Below, one piece after another: positions 1 through 8,651 of a stretch of DNA of 64,000 nucleotides. Within the stretch, counting starts at the first letter, position 1, and the number at the start of each line of letters is the position of its first letter. The DNA is from Sinosporangium album (GTDB lineage Bacteria > Actinomycetota > Actinomycetes > Streptosporangiales > Streptosporangiaceae). The notes under the pieces were generated by a model that made no database searches, was not told where the DNA came from, and worked only from the letters and a program-made list of their open reading frames with translations. The stretch is taken from the NCBI RefSeq assembly GCF_900100605.1, contig NZ_FNCN01000009.1, forward strand, positions 62,001 through 126,000, in the 5' to 3' direction. Made by a program: the position numbers and the translations under genes.

Positions 1-2370
1 CCCGCGGCAGCAGGACCCTGCGACCTGTCGGCGGACCTCGCCCCCGAGGTCGTCGGCAACAGCATGGACGGACTGCTCAGACCACCGACGGCGGAGGACG
101 CGGCGGTGGTGAAGCCGCCGAGCAACTCGGCGACCGGCACCATCGGCGGCGAGGCGATCCCCGACCCGGCCACCAACTACGAGCGGTACGGCACCAGCGG
201 GCAGTTCTGGCACACCTACCAGCTCGGGTGCAGCGACATCGCCGCCGTGATCGGCAACTCGTGGGCCAACGCCGTCTTCACGGCCGCCAAGTCCATCGAC
301 CGGCTCACCATCACGACCTACCAGGCGGCGGCCACCGAGGGCCCCCTCCAGTCCCTCAAGGACATGGTCGACGACGTCATCACCAACCTCGCCTCGGCGA
401 TGTACTGGCCCTACCTGCGGCCGATCGTGATCGTCGGCGCCATCTGGCTCGCGTGGTACGGCCTGATCCGCCGACGGGCCACGACGACCACCGAAGGCGT
501 CATCTGGATGGTGATCGCGGTGACGGTGGCGGTGTGGTTCTTCAGCCGCCCCGGCGACTTCACCAGCATGGGCAAGGTCGTCACCGAGAAGACCGGCGAG
601 GTCATCAACTCGGCGATGTCCGGGCTGCCCGGCGCGGGCGGCGCCTCCTGCCTTCCGCTCAAGGGCGGCAAGGAGCCCGACCAGGGGCTCGGCAAGACGG
701 GCGTCTCCGCCGTCGACCAGAACGCCGACGCCCTCTGGTCCACCCTCGTCTGCAAGCCCTGGCTCGCCGGGCAGTTCGGCACGGCCGACCCCAACGCCAA
801 GGCCGTCCAGACCTACGGGCCCCTCCTGCTCGACATCCAGGCCGTCGACCGGCAGGAGCAGAGCAAGCAGAGCCCCAACAGCACCGCCCACCAGCTCCGC
901 TACCAAGAGGATGTCGCGAGCAAGCTCGAAGGCACGCCCACCTTCTTCATCTTCCAGGGCAAGGACTGGACCAGTCGGCTCGGCATCGCCATCGGCGCCC
1001 TGATGGCGGCCATGGTCGCGGGACTGCTCATCTTCCTGGTCGCCGTCTCGCTGCTGGTGTTGAAGGTCGGATTCCTGCTGCTGCTGGTCCTCGGGCCGGT
1101 CTTCCTGCTCATCGGCGTGCATCCGGGCACCGGGCGCATCATCGCGATGCGCTGGGTCGAGATGCTGATCGGCACACTGCTGCGCCAGGCCGTCCTGGCC
1201 CTGGTGCTCAGCGTGCTCGTGTACGGCTACGCCCTCGTCATGTCGACCGGCCTCTCGTGGGGCATGCAGCTTCTGTTCATGGCGCTGATGACGATCGCGG
1301 TCTTCTTCTACAGGCGGCCGTTCCAGCACCTGTTCGCCCGGATGGACGGGCACTCGATCACCACGCGCATGCTCGGGGAGGCGGCGACCGCGCCGATGCT
1401 CAGCCGGGCGGCGGCCGTACTGCCTCCGGTGGCGGGCTATCGCGTGGGACGGTGGGGCATGCGCAAGGCCGAGCCCCTGCTGCAGAGCGCGGCCATGGCC
1501 GGCGGGGCCGGCACCGCGGCGGCTGCGGCCGTCGCGCAGGGCCGGGTGCGGGGAGAGGACGGCGCGCAGGGCGTGTCGCCTTCGGGCGCCCGGGTTCCGG
1601 TGGGCGTCCAGCCGGCGCCGCTCGACACCGACGGGCAGAACGGCGGCGGCGTGCGGCGGAAGGCCGCCGCTCGCGGCGCCGCCGTACAGCGCGCGGGCGC
1701 CGCTCCGCCGCTCAACCTGTCGGGCGGTCCGAGGCGACCGGGGGTCGGCGGCCCCGCGGTCGGCGGTCCGGGTGGCTCGGGTGGCCCGGGTGGTCCGTCC
1801 GGTCCGGTCACGGTGGGGCCGAGTGGTTCGTCCTCCGGTGATTCGGGCGGTTCCCGCGGCGGGTGGTTCGGCGGCAGGTCCGGCGGCGGATGGGCGCCCG
1901 TGGGCGGTTCGTCCGGCGGGTCCTCCCGCTCCCCGCGGGCGTCCTCGGGAGGCGGCGGTGGCGGCGGCGGTGGCGGCCTGTTCGGCGGCTCGCGCGGTTC
2001 GGCGTCCGGCGGGGCCAGTGTGCCCCGGGCCCGCTCTGAGCGCAGCGGCGGCGGCCTGTTCGGAGGCGGTTCATCCGGTTCATCCGGTTCATCGAGGTCG
2101 TCCGGCTCGTCCGGGTCCTCTCGGGGCTCGCGGGCCTCGTCCGGGGGCGGCGGCCTGTTCGGCGGCTCGTCGTCGGAGCGGCGCACCCCGAGCGGTTCGA
2201 GCGGTTCGAGCGGTTCGAATGGTTCGGGCGGTTCGGGCGGTTCCCGCCGTGCCGAGGCGCCGCCGCTCTGGCTGAGCGGCCGTGACGGCTCGTCGTCTTC
2301 CGGTGGAGGCGGCCGAGAGGAGCCGTCGGTGCCCTTCTGGCTCCGCCCGTCGAACACTGACAGGGACTGA
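1..2370 (+). CDS. VirB6/TrbL-like polytopic membrane protein of a type IV secretion-like locus (5' partial)
   Basis: The frame is open from base 1 with no start before the first ATG at 64, so the gene begins upstream of the window. Hydrophobic segments lie near residues 140-160, 165-182, 320-370 and 385-440, giving five or more membrane helices. The last 300 residues are Gly/Ser/Arg-rich and nearly free of hydrophobic residues. A polytopic body with a long polar tail is usual for VirB6/TrbL-like channel proteins of actinobacterial conjugation-type loci. The next two genes, an NTF2-like anchored protein and a cell-wall hydrolase, support this context. The tail is encoded by short DNA repeats. 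The protein probably forms part of an inner-membrane export channel, but the substrate is unknown. The family assignment rests on topology and neighbours, not on a diagnostic motif. Confidence 0.65.
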   Translation, partial: PAAAGPCDLSADLAPEVVGNSMDGLLRPPTAEDAAVVKPPSNSATGTIGGEAIPDPATNYERYGTSGQFWHTYQLGCSDIAAVIGNSWANAVFTAAKSIDRLTITTYQAAATEGPLQSLKDMVDDVITNLASAMYWPYLRPIVIVGAIWLAWYGLIRRRATTTTEGVIWMVIAVTVAVWFFSRPGDFTSMGKVVTEKTGEVINSAMSGLPGAGGASCLPLKGGKEPDQGLGKTGVSAVDQNADALWSTLVCKPWLAGQFGTADPNAKAVQTYGPLLLDIQAVDRQEQSKQSPNSTAHQLRYQEDVASKLEGTPTFFIFQGKDWTSRLGIAIGALMAAMVAGLLIFLVAVSLLVLKVGFLLLLVLGPVFLLIGVHPGTGRIIAMRWVEMLIGTLLRQAVLALVLSVLVYGYALVMSTGLSWGMQLLFMALMTIAVFFYRRPFQHLFARMDGHSITTRMLGEAATAPMLSRAAAVLPPVAGYRVGRWGMRKAEPLLQSAAMAGGAGTAAAAAVAQGRVRGEDGAQGVSPSGARVPVGVQPAPLDTDGQNGGGVRRKAAARGAAVQRAGAAPPLNLSGGPRRPGVGGPAVGGPGGSGGPGGPSGPVTVGPSGSSSGDSGGSRGGWFGGRSGGGWAPVGGSSGGSSRSPRASSGGGGGGGGGGLFGGSRGSASGGASVPRARSERSGGGLFGGGSSGSSGSSRSSGSSGSSRGSRASSGGGGLFGGSSSERRTPSGSSGSSGSNGSGGSGGSRRAEAPPLWLSGRDGSSSSGGGGREEPSVPFWLRPSNTDRD
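2191..2244 (+). repeat. Six 9-bp tandem units in the Gly/Ser tail
   Basis: Units of AGCGGTTCG and close variants run in phase with the reading frame and encode Ser-Gly-Ser type tripeptides. A related run of TCATCCGGT units lies at about 2070-2097. Both are in-frame microsatellite-like expansions inside the flexible tail. Confidence 0.85.
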
Positions 2371-2373
2371 TAC

Positions 2374-3027
2374 GTGGCACAGCCCAGTGGCGGGCGCAGA
2401 GGCATCGCGTTCGCCGGACTCGTCGTGATGCTTGCCGCTGTGGGCATCTACCTGACCTTCGCGCAGGACGGCGGCACTCCCGCCGACGAACCGGCGAGCG
2501 TTGGCCGCACCGTCGCGGGGGCCGAGGGAGAGGAGGGCGGCGGCGACACGCTGCCGCCCGTGCCCGCCCCGACGGGAAGCCTCCCGCCTTTCGACATCTA
2601 CTCCTATCTGCCGATGAGCAGGGAAGAGCTCGCCTCGGCCGCCGACGTCGCGGAGCGTTTCGTCGGCGAGCACGGCACCTACAGCTACCAGGACGACCCC
2701 GAGGCCCGCGCCCGGCGGCTCACGGCGTACACGACGGGCGAGCTCGGCACCCTTCTGACCCGCACCGTCACCGCCCCCGGCACCGTCGAACGCGACCGCG
2801 CCGACCAGGTGGTCTCCCGCGCCACCGGCAAACTCAAGGAGATCAGGAAGGTGGACCACACCTCTGTGATCTTCATCGTGCTCGGCACCGAGACCGTCGA
2901 GAGCAAGAACGGCCCCGCCGAGCGTGCGGAGGAGTACGCCGTGACACTGACGCAGGTCGGTGATGAATGGCGCGTCTTCGACCTGCAATCCGCCGAAGCC
3001 GGCCAGGAGGGAGACAACGAGCATTGA
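2374..3027 (+). CDS. Single-pass membrane protein, TcpC/VirB8-like
   Basis: This 217-residue protein starts at GTG, with AGGGAC seven bases upstream, only three bases after the preceding stop. Residues 10-28 form one membrane anchor. An acidic linker follows, then a soluble domain from about residue 75 that contains a conserved-looking stretch (AERFVGEHGTYSYQ) and ends in an alternating beta pattern (YAVTLTQVGDEWRVFDLQ). That pattern suits the NTF2-like fold of TcpC/VirB8 conjugation subunits, which sit outside the membrane and link the channel to the wall-side machinery. Placement between the polytopic protein and the wall hydrolase supports the call. It is inferred from architecture, and another NTF2-like accessory protein remains possible. 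Confidence 0.6.
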   Translation: MAQPSGGRRGIAFAGLVVMLAAVGIYLTFAQDGGTPADEPASVGRTVAGAEGEEGGGDTLPPVPAPTGSLPPFDIYSYLPMSREELASAADVAERFVGEHGTYSYQDDPEARARRLTAYTTGELGTLLTRTVTAPGTVERDRADQVVSRATGKLKEIRKVDHTSVIFIVLGTETVESKNGPAERAEEYAVTLTQVGDEWRVFDLQSAEAGQEGDNEH

Positions 3028-4109
3028 CCCCCCGGGTGCGCATAGCTCTGATCATCGGTGTTGCCGGGGTTCTGCTGACAGCGGTGATCGTCGCGCCGAT
3101 GGTGATGACGACCATCCCCTCCTTTATCAGCGGCAGTGAACTCCCCGACTGCCGAGAAGTGAATCTGAACGCCGACGGCGACGAGTCGGAGACGGCGGGC
3201 TCCGACATCCCCACGGAATACATGGAGCTCTACCGGAAACACGGCAAGGAGATCGGCGTTCCGTGGAACGTGCTGGCCGCCGTGGGCAAACGTGAGACCG
3301 ACCACGGACGCTCCCGCCTCAAGGGCGTCCAGAGCAGTACGAACTACGCGGGGGCCGCCGGGCCCATGCAGTTCCTCATCAGCACGTGGGGCGGCAAGTC
3401 CAAGATCAAGATCCCGTCCACGTTCAACGGCTACGCCTCGGACGGGGACGGCGACGGCTGGGCCGACGTCTACAACCCCGCCGACGCCATTCTCGGCGCG
3501 GCCAAGATGCTCAAGCGCAACGGCGCACCGGAGAACGTACGGCGGGCGCTGTTCGTCTACAACCGCGCCTGGTGGTATGTCGACCAGGTGATGGAGATCG
3601 CCAAGCGCTACGCCAAGGACGGCACGATCAAGACGCCGCCGGAGGCCGAGGCCGCCTGCGACGACCCTCTGATCCAGGCGGCGCCGAGCGAGCTGGTCGG
3701 CAAGATCCTGGACTACGCGCTCGCGCAGCGCGGCAAGCCGTACATCTGGGGCGGCACCGGGCCGGACGGTTACGACTGCTCGGGCATCATCTACATGGCC
3801 TACCGGCAGGCGGGTCTGTCGATCCCGCGCACGACGTTCGTGCAGTGGCCGTTCGGCAAGCGCATCGCCGCGGGTGAGGAGCAGGCGGGCGACCTCGTCT
3901 TCTTCAATGCCGGCCCCGGCACCGGGCCCGACCGGCCCGGCCACGTCGGGATGGTCGTCTCGCCCGGCAAAATGATCGAGGCCAGGTGCACGATGTGCGG
4001 TCCCATCAAGGTGACTACATACCGTAACCGGGACAAGATCGTGGGCTATACCCGGCCGCTCGCTCACCCCGATGTCATAGAGGAGATCAAACGCATCGAG
4101 CAGGGCTGA
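3024..4109 (+). CDS. Membrane-anchored bifunctional wall hydrolase: lytic transglycosylase plus NlpC/P60
   Basis: The chosen start is TTG at 3024, because GGAGG lies at 3006-3010 and the TTG overlaps the preceding TGA by four bases. This gives 361 residues. Residues 5-28 form a membrane anchor. A goose-lysozyme/SLT-like domain follows, with GVPWNVLAAVGKRETDHG holding the probable catalytic Glu near 90 and AAGPMQF further on. The C-terminal third is an NlpC/P60 domain with catalytic Cys in YDCSGIIYMAYRQAG near 252 and His in GHVGMVV near 307. Such two-domain enzymes (VirB1/TcpG type) open peptidoglycan for conjugative or secretion machines. Coupling to the two genes upstream makes that role likely here, though general wall remodelling is possible. 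Confidence 0.85.
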   Translation: MTPRVRIALIIGVAGVLLTAVIVAPMVMTTIPSFISGSELPDCREVNLNADGDESETAGSDIPTEYMELYRKHGKEIGVPWNVLAAVGKRETDHGRSRLKGVQSSTNYAGAAGPMQFLISTWGGKSKIKIPSTFNGYASDGDGDGWADVYNPADAILGAAKMLKRNGAPENVRRALFVYNRAWWYVDQVMEIAKRYAKDGTIKTPPEAEAACDDPLIQAAPSELVGKILDYALAQRGKPYIWGGTGPDGYDCSGIIYMAYRQAGLSIPRTTFVQWPFGKRIAAGEEQAGDLVFFNAGPGTGPDRPGHVGMVVSPGKMIEARCTMCGPIKVTTYRNRDKIVGYTRPLAHPDVIEEIKRIEQG

Positions 4110-4200
4110 CACAATCGGCGGATGACCGACTGTCATGGCCGTGTGGAACGCCGTCCCCGGCCGGGCCCCGACCGGTACGGCGACCGCAGGGAGGCGACCG

Positions 4201-4596
4201 ATGCTCACTGACGTGCTCGTGGTGGGAGCCGCGATCGTGCAAGGGGGCCGCCTGCTGGCGGCCCAGCGCGCCGAACCCCCCGAGCTCGCGGGGGGATGGG
4301 AGTTTCCCGGTGGCAAGGTCGACCCGGGCGAACACGAGGTCGACGCCCTGGTGCGCGAATGCGAGGAGGAGCTCGGGGTCGTCGTGCGTCCCGGTCACCG
4401 CGTCGGGGGCGACTGGCCGCTCGGCAGCGGCTACATCATGCGGGTCTGGCTCGCAGAGATCGTCACGGGTGTGCCGGAGCCCAGGGAGCATCTCGAACTG
4501 CGCTGGCTGAGCGCGGATGAACTGTACGGCGTGCCGTGGCTTCCGGCGGACCTTCCCATCGTGCGGGCGGTGGAGGATTTCCTTCGCGAGGGTTGA
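4201..4596 (+). CDS. mutT: MutT-type Nudix hydrolase, probable 8-oxo-dGTP diphosphatase
   Basis: The ATG at 4201 follows AGGGAGG at 4188-4194 and gives 131 residues, the usual MutT length. An in-frame ATG at 4135 has no such site. The Nudix box is complete: GGKVDPGEHEVDALVRECEE followed by ELGV, with the REXXEE metal-binding core. The upstream GGWEFPGG is typical of MutT proteins, which cleave 8-oxo-dGTP to the monophosphate and so prevent transversions. The gene stands alone downstream of the secretion-like genes. Nudix specificity is hard to read from sequence, so another modified nucleotide could be the substrate. Confidence 0.85.
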   Translation: MLTDVLVVGAAIVQGGRLLAAQRAEPPELAGGWEFPGGKVDPGEHEVDALVRECEEELGVVVRPGHRVGGDWPLGSGYIMRVWLAEIVTGVPEPREHLELRWLSADELYGVPWLPADLPIVRAVEDFLREG

Positions 4597-4672
4597 ATTC
4601 CATCGCTCGGTGACATAACGATTACTAGGCGTGATTATCGCGCGTCCGTATCGGGGGAAACGGAGAAGCGCA

Positions 4673-6571
4673 GTGGCCAATTGGTGGGGGCGTGCCCGCT
4701 TTGTCACAGCTTGGGGAGCCGGTGTTCTGATTCTCGGCTCCGGGGTCGCCCATGCCCTGCCAGAAGCCCTGGGGGAGGGGGCGGACCCCGCGCCCCAAGG
4801 CCGGTCCGCTTCCGCGGAGACCGGCGCGTGGAGTCCGTCGAGTCCGTCGGACTCCGACGCGGGCCACGGCCCCGAGAGCGCCGACCGGGATGCCGAGCGG
4901 GATTCGGGGGGCTCTGCTCGGGGGGCCGAAGTGCCATCCGGGAGCGCCGTTCGGGGGGCCGGGGCGGCCGTACGTGGTTCCGCCGCTGCCCGGGGGGCCG
5001 CCGCCCGTACCGAGCCACGGGCCCGGGGCTCTCTCGCGGGGGACGGCTTCGGCGTGACGCTCGACCTGCGCGAGACCGACAGCCGTGACAACGTCGTCCG
5101 CTGGCTCGCCGCGGGCGAGGACTTCCGGTTCCGCGTGCGCCTGCCGGGTCCCGCCGTCGGCGCGCGCATCTCGGTCTCCACCGTGCCGAGCGACGCTCTC
5201 GACTCGCTGCGCTGCGCGAGGGCATCCGCCGAGCCCGGCCGGGCGGAGCGACGCGATCTCCGGCCTCGCCCGGCCCTTCGGGACACGGACGCGACAGGTC
5301 GGTCCGCGGCCACGTGCGCGCTGGGCGGCGTCGGTGCGGACGAGCCCGTGGAGATACGGCTGAAGGCGTCAGGCGGGGTGCGGGAGATCGTGGTCACCGC
5401 CCATGCCAAGGCCCCGGCGAAGGCGCCAGGCCGCCGGTGGCTCACGAGGATGGCCAAGGTCGAGGTCGGCGCCGGTGGAGGTGCCGGCGCCGCGGGTGAG
5501 GCGGGGGTGCGGGGGCGGTCCGCCGAGCCGGGCGACAGGGGGCCGACGCGTGCGCATGCGGCAGCCGTACTGGCGGTGGGGAAGCTCGTGGACGGGCAGG
5601 GCGCGGGATCCGAGCAGCCGGCGACCGGCCAGGCGGGCGGCATCCTCGGCGGTGTGCTGGGCTCCGGGGGGACGGAGACGCCCGCCGCTTCCGGTGGCGT
5701 GGCCACGTCCCCCGAGGCTGCGGGGCCTGCGGACATGTCGGGCGGCCCGGTGGGAGCCGGGAAGTCGAACGGCGGGCCCAAGGCCGGTGAGTCCATCCCG
5801 CGGGCCGAGACCGAGCAGGGGACGCGGGCGCTTCCGGGGATGTCCGGGCCTGTGAGCGGGGCGGCGAAGCCGCAGAGCCCGGCTTCGCCGTACATCGCCG
5901 GCGGTCCCGTGCGGCCGGGTGAGCCGGGCGGTTCGGCGGCGCTGCCGCGTGCGGGCGCCGGCACGCCACGCGTTTCCGGTGGCTCCGATCAGGCTGTGAG
6001 GGGCGCCGCCACGACCGGCGTACGGCCCGGCGCGCGGGACAGGGGGAAGACGACGCGGACCGGTGCCTCGGCCGCCCTCGCTCCCGCCGCGCCGCTCGCC
6101 CCCGTGGCACCCGTGGCACCCATGAACCCCGTTCCCGCCGCGCCCGCGCCGGTGGCGGGCGCCGCCCTCCCGGTCCCCGCCGCGCCCCCGCTGGTCCTTC
6201 CCGGTGAGGGAACGAGCGGGTCGGGCGGCGCCGCCGGACTGTCGGTGCCCGCCATCCCGCCGGGGGCGGTTCCTGGTGGGGCGCCCGGCCAGTGGGCCGG
6301 AGGGGCGGTGCAGTTGCCGCAGGCCCAGCCCGGCCCCGCCGTGACGTCCCCCGGCGAGGAGGCGCTCGGCGCGCCGTGGCCCAGGGAGATCGCGGCACCG
6401 GCCAAGCAGGTCAAGGCGGCGGAATCCAAGCCGCTGACGGGTGCGCAGGGGCTGCCGATCGCCGCCGGAGCGGTGGCCGGGCTCCTGGGATTGCTGTGGT
6501 TGCAGAGCTCCATTCAGCGCCGCCGTCGACTTCGTGCCTTCCGGGCCGCGGAGCCGGGCGGGGCCGCCTGA
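4673..6571 (+). CDS. Exported low-complexity Ala/Gly/Pro-rich protein with C-terminal membrane anchor
   Basis: GTG at 4673, after GGAGAAG, begins a protein with a signal-peptide-like N-terminus (FVTAWGAGVLILGSGVAHA, cleavage likely after AHA). An in-frame GTG at 4631 is the alternative. Residues 125-270 contain a more ordered region (GFGVTLDLRETDSRDNVVRW and a Cys pair), while most of the rest is Ala/Gly/Pro/Ser-rich. Residues 595-612 form a C-terminal membrane helix followed by RRRRLRAFR, a positive stop-transfer tail, so the protein would be displayed outside and anchored at its C-terminus. No LPXTG motif is seen. I do not recognise a family; it resembles stalk-like actinomycete surface proteins. 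Confidence 0.6.
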   Translation: MANWWGRARFVTAWGAGVLILGSGVAHALPEALGEGADPAPQGRSASAETGAWSPSSPSDSDAGHGPESADRDAERDSGGSARGAEVPSGSAVRGAGAAVRGSAAARGAAARTEPRARGSLAGDGFGVTLDLRETDSRDNVVRWLAAGEDFRFRVRLPGPAVGARISVSTVPSDALDSLRCARASAEPGRAERRDLRPRPALRDTDATGRSAATCALGGVGADEPVEIRLKASGGVREIVVTAHAKAPAKAPGRRWLTRMAKVEVGAGGGAGAAGEAGVRGRSAEPGDRGPTRAHAAAVLAVGKLVDGQGAGSEQPATGQAGGILGGVLGSGGTETPAASGGVATSPEAAGPADMSGGPVGAGKSNGGPKAGESIPRAETEQGTRALPGMSGPVSGAAKPQSPASPYIAGGPVRPGEPGGSAALPRAGAGTPRVSGGSDQAVRGAATTGVRPGARDRGKTTRTGASAALAPAAPLAPVAPVAPMNPVPAAPAPVAGAALPVPAAPPLVLPGEGTSGSGGAAGLSVPAIPPGAVPGGAPGQWAGGAVQLPQAQPGPAVTSPGEEALGAPWPREIAAPAKQVKAAESKPLTGAQGLPIAAGAVAGLLGLLWLQSSIQRRRRLRAFRAAEPGGAA

Positions 6572-7010
6572 CCGGTTCGACCCGGTGCGCCGGCTCCTGC
6601 CGTACGGCGGGGGCCGGTTTGACGTGATCGGTGGTCACGGTGGTCACGGTGGTCACGGTGGTCACGGTGGTCACGGTTGTCTCCGTTGTCTCCGTTGTCT
6701 CTGTCATGGGATTGGGAGGCGTCAGGGCATCGTCGGGCTTTACGGACGTAGTCCTTTTGGGTGGTCTGTGGGGCTGGCGGCTGTCGCGGGGGGCGCAATG
6801 GAGAAGGCGCTGGTCCGGCATGGTTTATGGCCCTTGACCTGCACGGTCGGACCTGACGCACGCTGTCAGTCAGGGTAAGGCCGGGGGTGGCCGCGACTCA
6901 CAATCCGGTGAAGAAACTCCTGGATGCCATGAATATGGGGGTTTACTGTTACTTATGCCCGCATAGAATTTTCCTTGACTAACCAAACGGGGATATCGCG
7001 GAGGGCATCG
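6572..7010. other. 439-bp intergenic region with short tandem repeats
   Basis: No convincing gene lies here. The region carries a GCCGTACGGC palindrome at 6599-6608, two adjoining 9-bp repeat tracts at 6631-6702, and an AT-richer stretch at about 6925-6980 that probably holds the promoter of the next gene. A 68-codon frame through the repeats is only a reading of the repeat unit. Confidence 0.6.
6631..6702 (+). repeat. Five GTGGTCACG units followed by three GTTGTCTCC-type units
   Basis: Five perfect copies of GTGGTCACG occupy 6631-6675. Three copies of GTTGTCTCC (the last one varied) follow directly at 6676-6702 with the same 9-bp period. The shared period suggests one array that has diverged in two blocks. 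It lies between genes and its role is unknown. Confidence 0.9.
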
Positions 7011-8651
7011 GTGGCGGCACTCGGACGATACAAGGCCGTCTCGGCGGCGGCGTTGTCACTCGGTCTGAGCGGAATCGTGGTGCTCGCGGCAGTGCCGCTG
7101 ATGAGCGCCGATGCCAGTGTGGCAGGCGCCAAGGTCGCCGCGCGGGCCACGGACATCATCGAAGGCAACCCCGACGGCGATTGGAACCCGGAGGATCCGG
7201 GGCCGCAAGTGACCGAGACCGTCACCGTCACGCGCACCCCGGGCCGACCGACGGCAAACCCGGAAAGCACCCCCCGCGTCACCGTCACCCAGACCATCAC
7301 ACCCACCCCGAAGCGCCCGCGGCGCAGCGCGACCACTGCGCCCCCCGCTCAGGCCCCGGCGGCACCCCCAGCGGTGCCCCCGGCGGCGCCTGCCGACGCG
7401 GTGCCGACGCTGCCCGTCAACCCGCCGGCCCAGGTCTCGCCGCCAGGGCAGCCTGCCGACAGCGCTTCGGAACCGGTCCTCAACTTCCCCGAGGCGAACG
7501 GCCAGGCGTCCAATCCCGCTCCCAGTCCCGCCGACGCCTTCCAACCCCCGGCGGCCGAGGAGCCGGCGCCCGAGTCGGTACCGGTTGAACTGCGTCAGGC
7601 GACACCGGAATACGACCAGGCCACGCTCAGCCGTACGCTGGCGATTCCCGCGCTCGTCCTCGTGCTTCTGGCGCTGTTCGCCGTGCTCATCTTCGAAGGG
7701 CGTCTGCGCCGCATGGCGCACGCGGCGGCCGTGCGCAAGGCGGGTCCCCGCGTGCCAGGCTCCGGAGCCCAGCCGCACTACCAGCCCTATCCCGCCTACC
7801 CCGGGCAGCAGGGCTACGCCTACCAGGGCGGGCCGGCCTACGCTCCGATCATCAGCTTCGTCCCCGTCCAGACCTACCCCGCTTACCCGGGCGAGCAGGG
7901 GCAAGGACACCCTTACGCCCCGATGCCGGGCGGTCAGGCCGGTGACGGTGGCCAGCCGGGGCAGCGTGCGATGTATGACCCGATGACCGGCCGCCTGTTC
8001 GACCCCGCCACCGGGCAGACCTACGACATCACCGCCGTCCCCCCGACCACCCACCTGCCCGACGGGTCCGCCTTCCCAGCCCACCGGCCCGGCCCGACCG
8101 ACGGGCCCCCGGCCGATGGCCCGTCTCCGTCGCAGCCCATGCCCGGTACGGGATCGGCCGGTTCCATGCCCGGCGAGGCTCCGGGTGGGGACGCGGCCAA
8201 GAGCACGCACCCGGCCCACCAGCCCGATCCCGCTGGTGGCCCGATCGGCCAACCGGCCGACACGTCCACCACCGTGATCCCGTCCCAGGCGCAGCAGCCC
8301 GGCGGGCCGGACACGCCCTTCCCGGCGCAGCCGACCCCGGCGGCCCACCTCCCCGGTACGGACACGTCCGGGGCCACCCTTCCCGGCCACGGTGCCGCCG
8401 CGCCCACCCTTCCCGGCCACGGTGCCGCCGCGCCCACCCTTCCCGGCCACGGTGCCGCCGCGCCCACCCTTCCCGGCCACGGTGCCGCCGCGCCCACCCT
8501 TCCCGGCCACGGTGCCGCCGCGCCCACCGAGGGCACCACCCCGCCACCCGCCGACACCTCGACGAGTGCTGCGTCCACCACCATCTACCCCCTCCCCGGA
8601 CCTCACCTGGAAGGCTCTAAGCGCCGCCTGTGGGGCCGCAAAAAGCGCTGA
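7011..8651 (+). CDS. Membrane protein with Pro-rich exported part and repetitive C-terminal tail
   Basis: GTG at 7011 is preceded by GGAGGG at 7000-7005; an in-frame TTG at 6975 is less likely. The 546 residues start with a hydrophobic signal or anchor segment near 8-32. A Thr/Pro-rich stretch follows with ETVTVTRTPGRPT-like runs, and a strong membrane helix lies near 208-230 (LAIPALVLVLLALFAVLIFEG region). The second half is rich in Pro, Gly and Tyr, includes YDPMTGRLFDPATGQTYD, and ends with a decapeptide repeated five times. The two-helix layout puts the Pro-rich part outside the cell and the repeat tail inside. I do not recognise the family. It may be paired with the preceding exported protein, which has a similar composition. 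Confidence 0.55.
   Translation: MAALGRYKAVSAAALSLGLSGIVVLAAVPLMSADASVAGAKVAARATDIIEGNPDGDWNPEDPGPQVTETVTVTRTPGRPTANPESTPRVTVTQTITPTPKRPRRSATTAPPAQAPAAPPAVPPAAPADAVPTLPVNPPAQVSPPGQPADSASEPVLNFPEANGQASNPAPSPADAFQPPAAEEPAPESVPVELRQATPEYDQATLSRTLAIPALVLVLLALFAVLIFEGRLRRMAHAAAVRKAGPRVPGSGAQPHYQPYPAYPGQQGYAYQGGPAYAPIISFVPVQTYPAYPGEQGQGHPYAPMPGGQAGDGGQPGQRAMYDPMTGRLFDPATGQTYDITAVPPTTHLPDGSAFPAHRPGPTDGPPADGPSPSQPMPGTGSAGSMPGEAPGGDAAKSTHPAHQPDPAGGPIGQPADTSTTVIPSQAQQPGGPDTPFPAQPTPAAHLPGTDTSGATLPGHGAAAPTLPGHGAAAPTLPGHGAAAPTLPGHGAAAPTLPGHGAAAPTEGTTPPPADTSTSAASTTIYPLPGPHLEGSKRRLWGRKKR
8371..8520 (+). repeat. Five 30-bp tandem repeats encoding a decapeptide
   Basis: Five consecutive 30-bp units encode HGAAAPTLPG-type decapeptides in frame. 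Units two to five are identical in DNA sequence, and the first differs only at its first few bases. Identity at third codon positions indicates recent expansion or active copy-number change, not old protein-level conservation. Confidence 0.95.

Noticed and set aside
1-4109. Integrative conjugative element
   Set aside because: No integrase, relaxase or attachment repeats seen in the window; called only a secretion-like locus.
6631-6837. Small frame beginning with repeated Val-Thr-Val
   Set aside because: It is only a translation of the 9-bp array, with no homology signal.
8371-8520. CRISPR-like array
   Set aside because: Units are contiguous without unique spacers and encode a protein repeat in frame.
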